Assembly: GCA_020796225.1 (NCBI GenBank)
Contig: CM036767.1
Coordinates: forward strand, 17,971,927-18,035,926
From: Arion vulgaris
Taxonomy: Eukaryota; Mollusca; Gastropoda; Stylommatophora; Arionidae
Direction: 5' to 3'
DNA length: 64,000 nucleotides
Shown here piece after piece: positions 9,585-19,299 of the stretch. Every line of letters starts with the position of its first letter. The first letter of the stretch is position 1. Below the pieces are notes generated by a model, which was not told the origin of the DNA, did not search any database, and saw only the letters and a program-made list of their open reading frames with translations. The position numbers and the translations under genes are program-made.

Positions 9585-10175
9585 TTGGTGTATATTTTTC
9601 CAGATAGCTTCATGTACCTAGAGAGCTCCACATACCTGTCGGTCATTTGTTTGATGTATATGTTTCCAGATAGCTCCACATACCTTTCAGTCAATTGTTT
9701 GGTGTATATGTTTCCAAATAGCTTCACATACCTTTCATCATTTGTTTGGTGTTTATGTTTAGATAGTTCTTCCTTAGAATGCTTTTTTCAATAGCTATAC
9801 TTTGTCTTTGTTGATGTATGTTTCAGATATTACTACCTCATTTGTTTGGTGTATATGTTTCCAGATAGCTTCACATACCTCAGCATTTGTTTGTGGATTG
9901 CAGTGCTCCACATACTTCGTCATTTGTGTGTATATTTTCCAGATAGCTTCATTCTAGGTCCATCCTGTGTCATTGTTTGGTTGTTAACTGTTTCCAGATA
10001 GCTTCACATACCTGACTAGCATTTCCTTGGAATATGTGTTTCCAGAGAAATGGCATACATGCTAGCATTTGTTAGGTGTTTATTTCCAGAGAGCTTCACA
10101 TACATGTCTGCCTTTGTTTGGTGTATGTTTTCAAAGACCTTCACACACCCGTCTATCATTTGTTTACTATTCTAT
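9585..10175. repeat. degenerate minisatellite, ~45-60 bp unit
   Basis: About twelve decayed copies of a unit built around CATTTGTTTGGTGTATATGT followed by TTCCAGATAGCTTCACATAC. Unit length varies because of indels. Confidence 0.85.
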
Positions 10176-10189
10176 ATTTATATTCACTA

Positions 10190-10415
10190 GCCTGGAAGCT
10201 AGTACCACTGCGACCTACAAGGCATGTAAGAGGCGACTGATGTAGGACCTAGGAAGCTACCATAGTAAATAAAAAGCATTGCATAAATCAGATGAGCTGG
10301 CCTACTTGTAGGCGCATAATTGACACAATGTACAACCACTCTTAGGCTCAGATCACATACAAATCACACAGAGTGGTTAACAAGTGATTGATATGGACAT
10401 TCAAAGAAGTAAAGA
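10190..10415 (+). repeat. SINE-A, 5'-truncated
   Basis: Starts near AGTACCACTGCGACCTACAA, includes GTAAGAGGCGACTGATGTAG and ends GATATGGACATTCAAAGAAG. It abuts LINE-GK directly. Confidence 0.85.
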
Positions 10416-10800
10416 ATATAAGTGTTACAGAAGAGTCCTTCGTTTATAATGGACAGAGAAGAGAACAAATAGATATATTCAGAAAGAACTCCAGATCAAA
10501 GAAAACTGGCTGATGCTACAAATAAGAAATAGAAAATTGAGGTATTTTGGACATATATAAAGAAATGAAGGGCTGGAGATATAAAGACATGAAGGGCTGG
10601 AGAAGACCATCATGGAAGGAGGCATACCGACAAAGAGAAGAAGAGGAAGACCAGCGAGAAGATGGGTTCAGGATGTAACTGAAGGTTTGAACATGACGGC
10701 TGCAGAGGCGGGGCATCTGACCTATGAGAGAGAAATTCCTGAGGACTGTTGGGGTGGCAAAGTTCTGCTCTGGACAAGCTATTTGATGATGATGACTAAT
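10416..10800 (+). mobile_element. LINE-GK 3' fragment
   Basis: Begins GAATATAAGTGTTACAGAAG, encodes KRRRGRPARRW.QDVTEGL, MTAAEAGHLTYERE and GKVLLW, and ends in (GAT)n. A ~25-bp stretch around GAAGGGCTGGAGA is duplicated near 10565-10600. Confidence 0.85.
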
Positions 10801-11918
10801 AATGGCAGATGAGAAAAAAAAGTTACAAATAACTGCAATATTTGACAATAATATCTTTGATACTACTATACTATAATAAAAGTCTATACTAAATGTTTCT
10901 GTCCGAAACTAAATTACATTCATTCAACGAGAAAGCTACTAACATCCAACAAATCACAAATAAGCTGAAGATATAAATTATCAGTTGATATATTTACTCA
11001 ATAATAATGAATAAGGTGAGACTACAATGAACACTAACACATTACTGAAGTATTTGGAAGACAGAGTTGAAGCCTTTCAGTTTGAGGATTTGAGATATAC
11101 CGAAGATTATGACATATTTTACCGGAAGCAAAAAGTGACAAATATATTTCAGAAATTAAGGAACGAAGAAAGAATTACTACAGGAAATTAAAGTCAAACA
11201 AATAGATTGTCGGACACAAAAGTGTCCGAAGGGATATATAATATAGTACATAATTTTATAATTATAATACACTTCAGCACGTTGAATTGACCAAAACATT
11301 ATTGGAGAGAACACTTTAGACTTTAGGTGTAGTGAGCAAATGGAATACTGAGAGTTGTTAAATATTAAGAATGGTGCATACACCTGCAGACAAGCTGCCA
11401 ATCATAATCATAATGAATAATGATTGATACTATATTGTTACGCACTCACTGACTTACAACAAAGAAGTACACAACTCATGACATGACATCGTTTGCCTCA
11501 CCAATATCAATAAGACGCATCTGATTCTGTCTTATGCTACAAACTTGATACTTACGACTTTGTCACGACATGCACGAACTACTTTGAAAACTCGAATGCC
11601 GTCTAGCTTTGTGTTAACTACTGAATACACATGATAATACTGCGACTTGTTTGTAAGATTCCGAATCACATGATCTAGTTTTAACCCTTTTATTATTTGT
11701 CATCAACCTAGTTTTTGCCTTTCTAAACTTTTCAAATTGAAGAATGTTTTAGCATACCTGCGTGATACTTACTTAGTATTTCAGTGTTAATGCCGAATAC
11801 TCCCGTTGTCTCAGTTATATTATACACTTTGTGTACGTTTTTTAATGAGTATGTAATGTAAGTTGTAATTTTGTAAGTCACTATTTAGTTAACATAACAT
11901 GACGTCACTGTACCAAGG
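10801..11918. other. unassigned AT-rich sequence
   Basis: More than a kilobase of AT-rich sequence without a repeat copy or coding segment that I recognise. It lies upstream of the saposin-like gene and far from TOM1. Confidence 0.4.
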
Positions 11919-12320
11919 CAGAGCCAACTATAAACTTATCAAGGTCAAACCACAGCCAACTCAAGATAACTAGGCCACAATAACTGACCGGGAATCTCTG
12001 ACTAGATCAGAACGGGAGGGAGGGCTGGAATCTATATGTTTGATAGAACACTGAAAGCTCTTTTGTAATTTCACACAATTCTGTGAGTCTATGGTTATTT
12101 ATTGGTGAAAAATATTCATAATATTGATATTCCTTACTGTTGAACTTAACATGCTGGATAATATAACTTCGATTTAACATTTTGTGTTGTTTTTAAAATG
12201 AATTCGTCTATATACACCAATATTGGAATGCGAGGTCACGTGGTGTAGTTGTGGTCTGATTTCCCATAATTCTTACCCGAGCCGTAGGCCCATAATTATA
12301 TAAGTTTATAGTTGGCTCTG
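11919..12320. mobile_element. ~400-bp element with 21-bp terminal inverted repeats
   Basis: The 21 bases starting cagagccaactataaact at 11919-11939 are found exactly inverted at 12300-12320. The interior is non-coding and AT-rich. A diverged relative of the right half lies at 24240-24945. The size, perfect ends and lack of coding fit a non-autonomous DNA transposon; I could not identify a convincing target-site duplication, so the superfamily is unknown. Confidence 0.7.
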
Positions 12321-12407
12321 GTCAGACCCATTGCAGGTGAGGTGCTATAGGTAACTTTCAGCAGATCGAAAAGTATGGTTGGTTTCCTCGTTCATCTCAC
12401 TTGTATG

Positions 12408-12870
12408 TGTCTCTGTGGCGTAGAAGTTAGGTACTCGTCTCTCGTGCACTAGCGTATCAGGTTGCTCCTCGTGAAGCCATCTGGATATTTTTCCAGAGAA
12501 CTCTGATTTCAGTGTAGGTGAGATAAAGTTTCTAGTCATATCAGAGACGGATGATAAAACGTAGGCTCCGTGTTCAATTTGAGCACGTAAAAGAACCCTT
12601 GGTAGTTCAAAATCGAGAAGAGGCTTGAAAGCCGCTAGTTCAAAATCGAGAAGAGGCTTGAAAGCCACTGACCACGCAAAATTCATAAAAAAAGGTTTAA
12701 AATAAAATTCCTACATACATATCTTCACCATCTTCAAACTTACATCGAGGACCCACGCCGATGCTACGGAATTCGTCTACTTTTTATCTTCCTTTGTAAG
12801 AAAGATATCGGAGCACACATGGTTACTCACCGAAGTGCAATAATGATGGTCCTATCCAATCAATCTCACT
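12408..12870 (+). repeat. SINE-D with 33-bp internal duplication
   Basis: A full-length SINE-D (GTGGCGTAGAAGTTAGGTAC head to a GTCCTATCCAATCAATC tail). The 33-bp segment starting agttcaaaatcgagaagagg occurs twice in tandem at 12604 and 12637. Confidence 0.85.
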
Positions 12871-13008
12871 TGTCCTCGCAGAAATTTACTCTATATTTCC
12901 ATTCCGACAATTTGCTAAAATAACATAAATATTAGACATGTCACCGAGTTCCGATGTCTGGGACGCATGTATTCACAGGATGAAACTTAAGTGAGAGATT
13001 GATAGATG

Positions 13009-13172
13009 CAGTGGCGGCTCGTCATTAAGGGTCAGTGGGGCCGGGCCCCACTTAAAATAAGTAATAACGTGTATTCATTATTTTATAAATTAAAATATAG
13101 CAACTAAAAACCATGATTTATCCGGAAAAAATGTCTGGCCCCACCAACAAAAATTATCACGAGCCGCCACTG
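13009..13172. mobile_element. hAT-type MITE, copy 1
   Basis: A 164-bp element with 14-bp inverted ends (cagtggcggctcgt ... acgagccgccactg), flanked by 8-bp direct repeats gatagatg and gatacatg (7 of 8 match). CAG-type ends and an 8-bp duplication are diagnostic of hAT transposons. It is non-coding and needs a hAT transposase supplied elsewhere. Confidence 0.93.
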
Positions 13173-13322
13173 GATACATGATATCAAAAGTTCAGTCCGA
13201 CTTATCTAGATGCGAAGAATTTACTTCATTGCACGAGGTTTTCCATACTCAAATAACATGAACACTGATATGAACTAAACGGCGCCTGCTAAATAGTATA
13301 TTCCTCCACAGTCAACTCTTAA

Positions 13323-13558
13323 GAATGAAGTGGTTTATCCACTTAATAAGAATGCATCCAAACTCCACAACCTTCTATAACAGAACATCAGGAAATAAGG
13401 CGAGAGGAAGACCACGAAAAAAATGGTTAGAAGGTATAGCAGAATGATGTCAAAGAGCAAAAATAACAATCACCCAAGGCACCAGAACAGCGCAAGACAA
13501 AACAGAAAACCACGACACTGGGCAACAACCCGGTAGCCGTGTGACAACAAAAGAAGAA
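13323..13558 (+). mobile_element. LINE-LI 3' fragment
   Basis: Matches the copy at 49395-49800: MKWF.HLIRMHPNS, ARGRPRK.WL, ITQGTRTAQDK, ending GTGACAACAAAAGAAGAAG. It has internal deletions. Confidence 0.8.
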
Positions 13559-13729
13559 GTCAACTCTAATATCAGTTTTAGATGAGAGTTTTTATATGAG
13601 TTTGGAGTTGATTGTGATTCCTCCTACCAGCTGACTGCTATCACGGTCAAACATGGCTACTATCTAAAGATCTCGAAAGAATGATCACACCGTGGAAGGT
13701 GTAGCTCAAGAACAGTCATTAATATTATT

Positions 13730-13942
13730 ATGAGAGGAGATCAAATGAGAGGAGATCAAATGAGAGAAGATCAAATGAGAGATCAAATAAGAGGAGATCA
13801 AATGAGAGGAGATCACATGAGAGGAGATCAAATGAGAGGAGATCACATGAGAGGAGATCACATGAGAGGAGATCAAATGAGAGAAGATCAAATGAGAGGA
13901 GATCAAATGAGAGGAGATCACATGAGAGGAGATCAAATAAGA
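13730..13942. repeat. 15-bp minisatellite
   Basis: About fourteen copies of atgagaggagatcaa or the variant with gatcac; one unit is shortened. The length of three makes it open in several frames (MRGDQ repeats), which explains the long open frames here. Confidence 0.97.
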
Positions 13943-13949
13943 AATTGGA

Positions 13950-14600
13950 ACATCGTAAGTATTGTTTCCCCACCCCCTATGAGGCCATTACCTTATAGTG
14001 GTGGTGGGGGGAGCCTGTTGCGTACCTCAATGACCAAGAGAGCTATGCCGGCAGGGTTACCCAAGCCGGACAGGTCAAAGGAGAGAGGTCAGACTAAATG
14101 CGTCTCCTGGTCCTCCAGGTTCGGGGTTGTGCGATGGACTAACTACCCATCCATTAAAAAAAAAGAACGTAGTTACAGAAACACAAAAACAAATTGTTCA
14201 AAACTAACCCGAGTCTCGAAAGGACTAGGGCAGTGGCGGCTCGTCACTAAGGACCACTGGGGCCGGGCCCCACCAAAAATAATGTCTAACGTGTATTTAT
14301 TATTTTATAAATTAAAATATAACCTAACCTAAAACCATTATTTTTCCGAAAATTTGTGTCTGGCCCCACCAACAAATATGAGCACGAGCCGCCACTGGAC
14401 TAGGGATCCATGCCGGAAACAGCTGACGCACAGCAGCCAAACCCGCTAGGAAGATGATGTGCTGACGACCCTTTTTCCGTCACAGACAACAAAAATATAG
14501 GATCCCACAAAACAATACTCGACTATCCTGAGAGACCATATAGAAAACAGACAGAGACCGAGAAAAGTGACGAACAACTGTTGAGACCCTATGCTCCACG
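13950..14600 (+). mobile_element. LINE 5' untranslated region, split by a hAT MITE
   Basis: Non-coding sequence with AGGCCATTACCTTATAGTGG, GAGCCTGTTGCGTACCTC, AGCTATGCCGGCAGGGTTAC and, after the MITE, ATCCATGCCGGAAACAGCTG and CACAGACAAC...ATAGGATCCC. The order resembles 5' leaders of APE-type LINEs as I remember them, leading towards the endonuclease start. No protein follows, so it is 3'-truncated or rearranged. Family assignment is an inference. Confidence 0.5.
14231..14397. mobile_element. hAT-type MITE, copy 2
   Basis: 167 bp, the same family as 13009-13172, with ends cagtggcggctcgt and acgagccgccactg. The 8-bp duplication gactaggg at 14223-14230 and 14398-14405 is perfect, which gives the exact boundaries. 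It is inserted in the LINE leader sequence. Confidence 0.97.
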
Positions 14601-14734
14601 AGGAGCGGAGAGGAATAAGGAAGGAAGTATTGTTAGATTTATACTTTCCATAGAAGGATATTATTAGTCACAAAGTTGATTTAGATCAAACAGATCCACC
14701 ATTGTCATGTTATTCTTCTTGAGATAACTACAGG

Positions 14735-15115
14735 AGAAATGTCATGAACAAAGATGAAGTGTCACAACAGAAATGAAATATCTACACAGAATGCTGGGAA
14801 TAACAGAAGAGACTTGTTTAGAAATGAAGAAATCTGGAATAAAATGGTTACACCATCAGTATTGAACATCACCAAGAAAGAACAAATTAAATTTTTCGGC
14901 CAATACACAGATTACCAGCAGACAGTGCTCCTCAAAGAGCAATGTTACTCCGATACAGTGGATACAAAGTAAAATGCCGTACACGCAAAAAGTGGACATC
15001 AGAGATTACAGAGGCGAGGAAAGACACTATTTATGAAGCGCACACAAATGCCCGTTCTCTTCTTAAATATCTCTTCTTATCCTGACGCTGTGAGGCAAAA
15101 CAGAATTAGAGACAA
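14735..15115 (+). mobile_element. LINE-YT 3' fragment
   Basis: Encodes TEMKYL-like, LGITEETC in frame-broken form, NKEQIKFFGQ, ADYQQ-like and KWTSEITEARKDTIYEAHTN, then LLKYLFLS. The longer copy at 49800-50345 has the same order. Confidence 0.75.
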
Positions 15116-15127
15116 GAAACAAAAAAA

Positions 15128-15286
15128 AAATTCCTACAAATTTTAAACATTCTTAAAATTACATCAGTTACTCTAACCAGTTTGGGAAGTTCATATACTG
15201 CATCAGAGATAGTACTGTGCAACAAAGAGAGAGAGAGAGATTGGCTCACACAGGTGGTTAATCAAAGATGATTACCTGACCAAACT
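15128..15286 (+). repeat. SINE-D 3' half
   Basis: Matches the last ~150 bp of SINE-D: TTAAAATTACATC, GGAAGTTCATATACTGCATC, AGATAGTACTGTGCAAC and GGTGGTTAATCAAAGATGATTA. Confidence 0.6.
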
Positions 15287-15541
15287 TCTTCTTCGAACAC
15301 TCCATACAGACCACTTGTTAACCCCTCTGTGTGATTTGTATGTGATCTGAGACAAAGGGCGATTGTACGTTGTGCCGATTGTGCGCCTACAAGTAGGCCA
15401 GCACATCCGATTTCTGCGATACTTTTTATTTACTAGGTTAGCTTTCCTAGGTTCTACATCAGTCGCCTCTTACAACATGCCTTGTAGGTCGCAGTGGTAC
15501 AATTATTTGCTTCGCTTGTAGGCCCGGAACCACATGGGTGT
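15287..15541 (-). repeat. SINE-A
   Basis: A minus-strand copy from the CACCCATGTGGTTCCGGGCC head (near 15541) to a (GAA)n tail at 15287. Confidence 0.88.
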
Positions 15542-15689
15542 CTGATCAATCAATATGATAGCATTGCAATTGTAATGTACAAGTCAATAAATGTGCAAAT
15601 CACCTGGCTGATACAGCAGTGGTCGAGGAAGGGCATTCAATGGGTAGTGTAGATATAATCAATGCCTTAAAAGACACAGGTCGCAGGGA

Positions 15690-16490
15690 GGACTTTGAAA
15701 GCACGTAAATCTATATTCATATCCAAAAAGGGGGAAGACTGCAGTAAAACTTTGTAAAATTTAACGAAATACGTACAAAGTACTATAGTTTTACAAAATA
15801 CAGAAACAGAGACGATAAACAACAACGTTTCGACCAAAAGGCCTTTATCAAGCAAACGATACAACAGGAGTGACGAATTTCAAAGAAACACTACAAATGG
15901 ACGATTACAGAAACATTTAAACGAATCTAATGAAAATCTGCGAATAGAAACGAATAACGAAATGAGTGCAACACAAAACTTGAAGTGGAAAAGAAGAGAA
16001 ACAATAAACAATCAAGTGAATATATAACTTATATATATGAAGCAAATACACATATAGATTACAAGGCATGAGATGAGAAAGTACTAAGCAGCATAGGAAT
16101 GTAATGCGTTGAGTCCAAGAGGTCGCAAGGTACCATATAACGAAATAAAACGGTTCTCCAGAGCAAATCGACTACTGTCATCGGAGGAACATGATCGGAT
16201 GGCTGTGACCTGGACATCGCAAGCTCCTGAATGGCCAGTATCATTGAAATGAGTAGCTACAGGGATCACAGAGCATTGGCGTATATCGCGCAAGTGTTGG
16301 GCGAATCGGTCACTGAGCCTCTTGCCGGTTTCACCAATATAGGTCTTGTCGCACCGTTTGCAGGTGATGGCATAAATAATATTACGGGACTCGCAAGTGA
16401 AACTGTTTTCAATAACAAACGTGGCTTTTGGAAAAGACACGGTCTGATTCATAAGCACACGTGTTGCAGCACTGACGGCCACCTAATATC
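15690..16490 (-). mobile_element. Penelope-like element, 3' part with GIY-YIG nuclease
   Basis: The minus-strand frame 16482-16084 encodes the C-terminal GIY-YIG endonuclease of a Penelope-like retroelement: NIIYAITCKRCDKTYIGETG (the IYAI...YIG signature with the C-x2-C typical of PLEs), RLSDRFAQHLRDIRQ, and a final LENRFISLYG. The nuclease nicks target DNA for reverse transcription. The 3' untranslated part at 15690-16080 contains GATAAAGGCCTTTTGGTCGA and AACGTTG, also present in the second copy. The reverse transcriptase part is missing. Confidence 0.92.
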
Positions 16491-16499
16491 CAGAGTCAT

Positions 16500-16600
16500 T
16501 TTGGCTCCATCCAGTGTGGACGTCGGCGCTGCAACACGTGTGCTTATATAATACAGACCCACACTGTGTCTTTTCCAAAAGCCACCAGAGAGAAGAAGAG
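16500..16600 (+). mobile_element. inverted Penelope-like fragment
   Basis: Plus-strand TTTTGGCTCCATCCAGTGTG, GTCGGCGCTGCAACACGTGT and GTGTCTTTTCCAAAAGCCAC repeat, in opposite orientation, the region just upstream of the GIY-YIG domain in the neighbouring copy (16420-16490). The two fragments therefore meet head to head. Confidence 0.8.
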
Positions 16601-16681
16601 GGAGTAACAAAATTGGCACTGTCAGACACAAAAAATCCCACTAATTATTTGTCTAACGCTTCCTTAAATATGTGTATTAAA

Positions 16682-18035
16682 GGCTTTCGACACGGTTAAC
16701 AGGGAGGGTCTATGGAAGATCATGGAAAAATTTGGATGCCCAAGGAAATTCATCAAGATCGTCCAACAGTTTCACGAGGCATGATGGCACGTGTACTTGA
16801 CGAAGGGGAGCTGTCGGAAGCCTTCCATGTCACCAACGGCGTCAAACAGGGTTGTGTACTGGCCCCAACACTCTTCAGCATGATGTTTGCTGCCATGCTC
16901 ACGGATGTCTTTTGGGAGGGCGACGAACATGGGGTAAAGATTAGATACAGGACAGACGGTAACCTATTCAATCTTCGGAGGTTAAAATCCTCCACCAAGG
17001 TAAAAGAATCAACTATCTCCAACCTGTTGTTTGCTGATGACTGTGCCCTCGCTACCAACTCTGAGGAAGAAATGCAGACTTACATGGACAAGTTCTCAAT
17101 GGCCTGTGATAGGTTTGGCCTCACCATTAACACCAAAAACAGAGGTCATGTTCAGCCGCCCTAGAGAACAGTATTACGATCCAGTCATCAACATTAAACA
17201 CCAGCGTCTCCAGTCAACGGACAACTTTGCTTATCTTGGCAGCCTCCTATCCAGATCGGCAAACATAGATTCTGAGGTCCACAATAGGATATCCAAAGCC
17301 AGTGCTGCGTTCGGAAGGTTACGTGTCACTGTGTGGGAACGAAGGGGATAAGCATAGTCACAAAGCTGAAAGTTTACCAGGCCATAGTGCTAACAACGCT
17401 GCTGTACGCAAGCGAGACATGGACAGTGTATAGCAGACACGCAAGAAAATTAAACCATTTCCACACAAGCTGTCTACGCAGAATACTAAAAATAAACTGG
17501 CAGGACAAAATTCCAGACAGCAAAGTCCTCACAAGAACAAAGATCCCAAGCGTCAACACCCTGTTGCAGAAGGTCCAACTGAGATGGGTCGGTCACGTTG
17601 CTCGAATGCCTGACAAACGCATCCCAAAACAGTTGATGTATGGCGAGCTTGAAGGGGGCAGACGTTTAGCAGGTGGACAGAAAAAACGCTTTAAAGACAC
17701 TCTTAAAGTGTCTCTGAAATGCTTCGATATAGACAATACGTGCTGGGAATCCCTTGCGCAAGATCGCCAAATGTGGCGCTGTACCAACAAAAGAGGAACC
17801 CGAATAGCTGAGAATCATCGTATTGTTGAGTCACAGAGAAAACGAGCAGCGCGAAAAGACAGAGCACACAACACGCACATGTCTAACCTGATCATGTATG
17901 CCCCACCTGTGGTCGGGGATTCTGTTCTAGGGTTGGACTCTACAGTCACCTCCGCACACACCAGAGAGGTGCAGCAGTACACGTCTGAGATTGTTGTCAT
18001 CATCGCTTGCGATGGACAGCTATTATTATTATTAT
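16682..18035 (+). mobile_element. LINE-ZF, 5'-truncated, reverse transcriptase and C2H2 finger
   Basis: The duplication tatgtgtattaaa at 16669-16681 and 18036-18048 brackets it. It starts inside the RT domain (AFDTVNREGLWKIMEKFGCP), then VKQGCVLAPTLFS, the catalytic LLFADDCAL and YLGSLLSR. The tail has TLLYASETWT, LRRILKINWQDKIPD, LRWVGHVARMPD and QDR..WR. Near 17900 another frame gives CPTCGRGF and a following GLYSHLRTHQ, a C2H2 zinc finger. At least three frame breaks separate these parts, so it is dead. It ends in (ATT)n. Families with this layout are APE-type non-LTR retrotransposons. Confidence 0.93.
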
Positions 18036-18048
18036 TATGTGTATTAAA

Positions 18049-18563
18049 AAAAGTATAAATTACCAACAAGGTCATAAGTATTAAATGATTGGGAAGACAC
18101 TTACAGAGGCCCTATCTGTGATATGTAGTTAAACTTGTCAATCACAGTGACATTCTTAAGAGATTTCCAGCTGAGGTGTGCGATACGTCTCACATATATA
18201 ATATCCTGGTGGCATGTGTACAGTATATAATGGCAGAAGAAATGTGTGAATACAAAAACATTATTCATCATACAATTGTTTGTATAGGAATTTATAAACT
18301 GATATTGTACGAGGAGAACACAGCCAACTATAAATATGAGTTTATAGTTGTCTGTGGAGGAAAGTAAGGGATTATTCCAGCAGATATCGAAATATTGACG
18401 TCATGTAAAGATAAATGTCAACGCAGGAAGTCCGTGTATATGAAAGCTAATATAAATTGATGGAAATGACGAAGATGAAACAAGGAAAATAAAATAACGT
18501 TACAGAGGTAAGGAAAGCTTTTTTTTTTTTAAATGGCAGACATAACATAAATGTATGGTCTAC
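18049..18563. other. unassigned sequence containing a short palindrome
   Basis: At 18318-18357 the segment agccaactataaat and its inverted partner gtttatagttg face each other a few bases apart; the same motif forms the ends of the element at 11919-12320. The rest is AT-rich with no assignment. Confidence 0.45.
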
Positions 18564-18810
18564 CGCCCGCATGGTGCCGGTGCAAACAAGAATACCACTG
18601 CGACCTACCAGGCATGTCGTAAGAGGCGACTGATGTAGGACCTATGGAAGCTACCTAGTAAATAAAAGCATCGCAGAAATCGGATGTGCTGGCCTACTTG
18701 TAGGTGCATAACTGTCACAACGTACAATCGCTCTTAGGCTCAGATCATATACAAATCACACAGAGGATTTAACAAGTGATCGATATGGAGCGTTCGAAGA
18801 AGAAGAAGAA
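18564..18810 (+). repeat. SINE-A
   Basis: A full copy: CGCCCGCATGGTGCCGGTGC head, ACCACTGCGACCTACCAGGC, GTCGTAAGAGGCGACTGATG, CTTAGGCTCAGATCATATAC and GGAGCGTTCGAAGAAGAAGA tail. The GTCGTAAGAGGCGAC core is intact. Confidence 0.93.
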
Positions 18811-18824
18811 TATTTGTCTACAAG

Positions 18825-19040
18825 TTGGGTTCTGCCCCTAGCAGAGTTGGGATCGGCTAGTCTCTTAGGAATGGCGAAAAGTGAAAATTAGTAGCCTGTT
18901 GATAACCCATAGAATACACTAGCTAACCCCACTTTCCAGGGGCGTAGACCGGGAAACTATGACCGAAACTAAAAAGGCTCTGGCTGGCTTGACAACGGGG
19001 ACGGACTACCGTAGGTCATGTTTTTTATGGTCTTTGTTCT
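18825..19040 (+). mobile_element. LINE 5' leader-like fragment
   Basis: Contains CTAGCAGAGTTGGGATCGGC, TAGTCTCTTAGGAATGGC, CCCACTTTCCAGGGGCGTAG and ACAACGGGGACGGACTACCG. It resembles the 5' leader of an RTE-type LINE as I remember it. No coding part follows. Assignment is by resemblance only. Confidence 0.4.
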
Positions 19041-19059
19041 ACTTACGAAGGAGAACTTG

Positions 19060-19205
19060 AATAACATGCATGCAGAAATCAGATGTGCTGGAATATGGGC
19101 ATGTAGGCGACTAACTGGCACAACGACGAACGTTATAAATGTAAAATCATATAAAACCACAAAGAGTGGTTCAACATGTGGTTAATGTAGAGCGAAGGAA
19201 GGAGA
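19060..19205 (+). repeat. SINE-A 3' half
   Basis: GCAGAAATCAGATGTGCTGG, TGTAGGCGACTAACTGGCAC and GAGTGGTTCAACATGTGGTT with a GAA-rich tail match the 3' part of SINE-A. Confidence 0.75.
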
Positions 19206-19299
19206 AGAAAAAAGGCATAAATATTGTTTGATGGCGATGACATGTTTCTTGTCAATTATGTGATGTCCCTGATCTAGAGTGTGATTGAATGTAATTATA

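Noticed and set aside
13730..14332. 200-codon open frame starting with MRGDQ repeats
   Set aside because: It is the 15-bp minisatellite read through into LINE leader and a hAT MITE. There is no protein-like sequence, and the reverse strand is equally open.
16231..16551. 106-codon plus-strand frame over the PLE
   Set aside because: It is the shadow of the minus-strand GIY-YIG frame.
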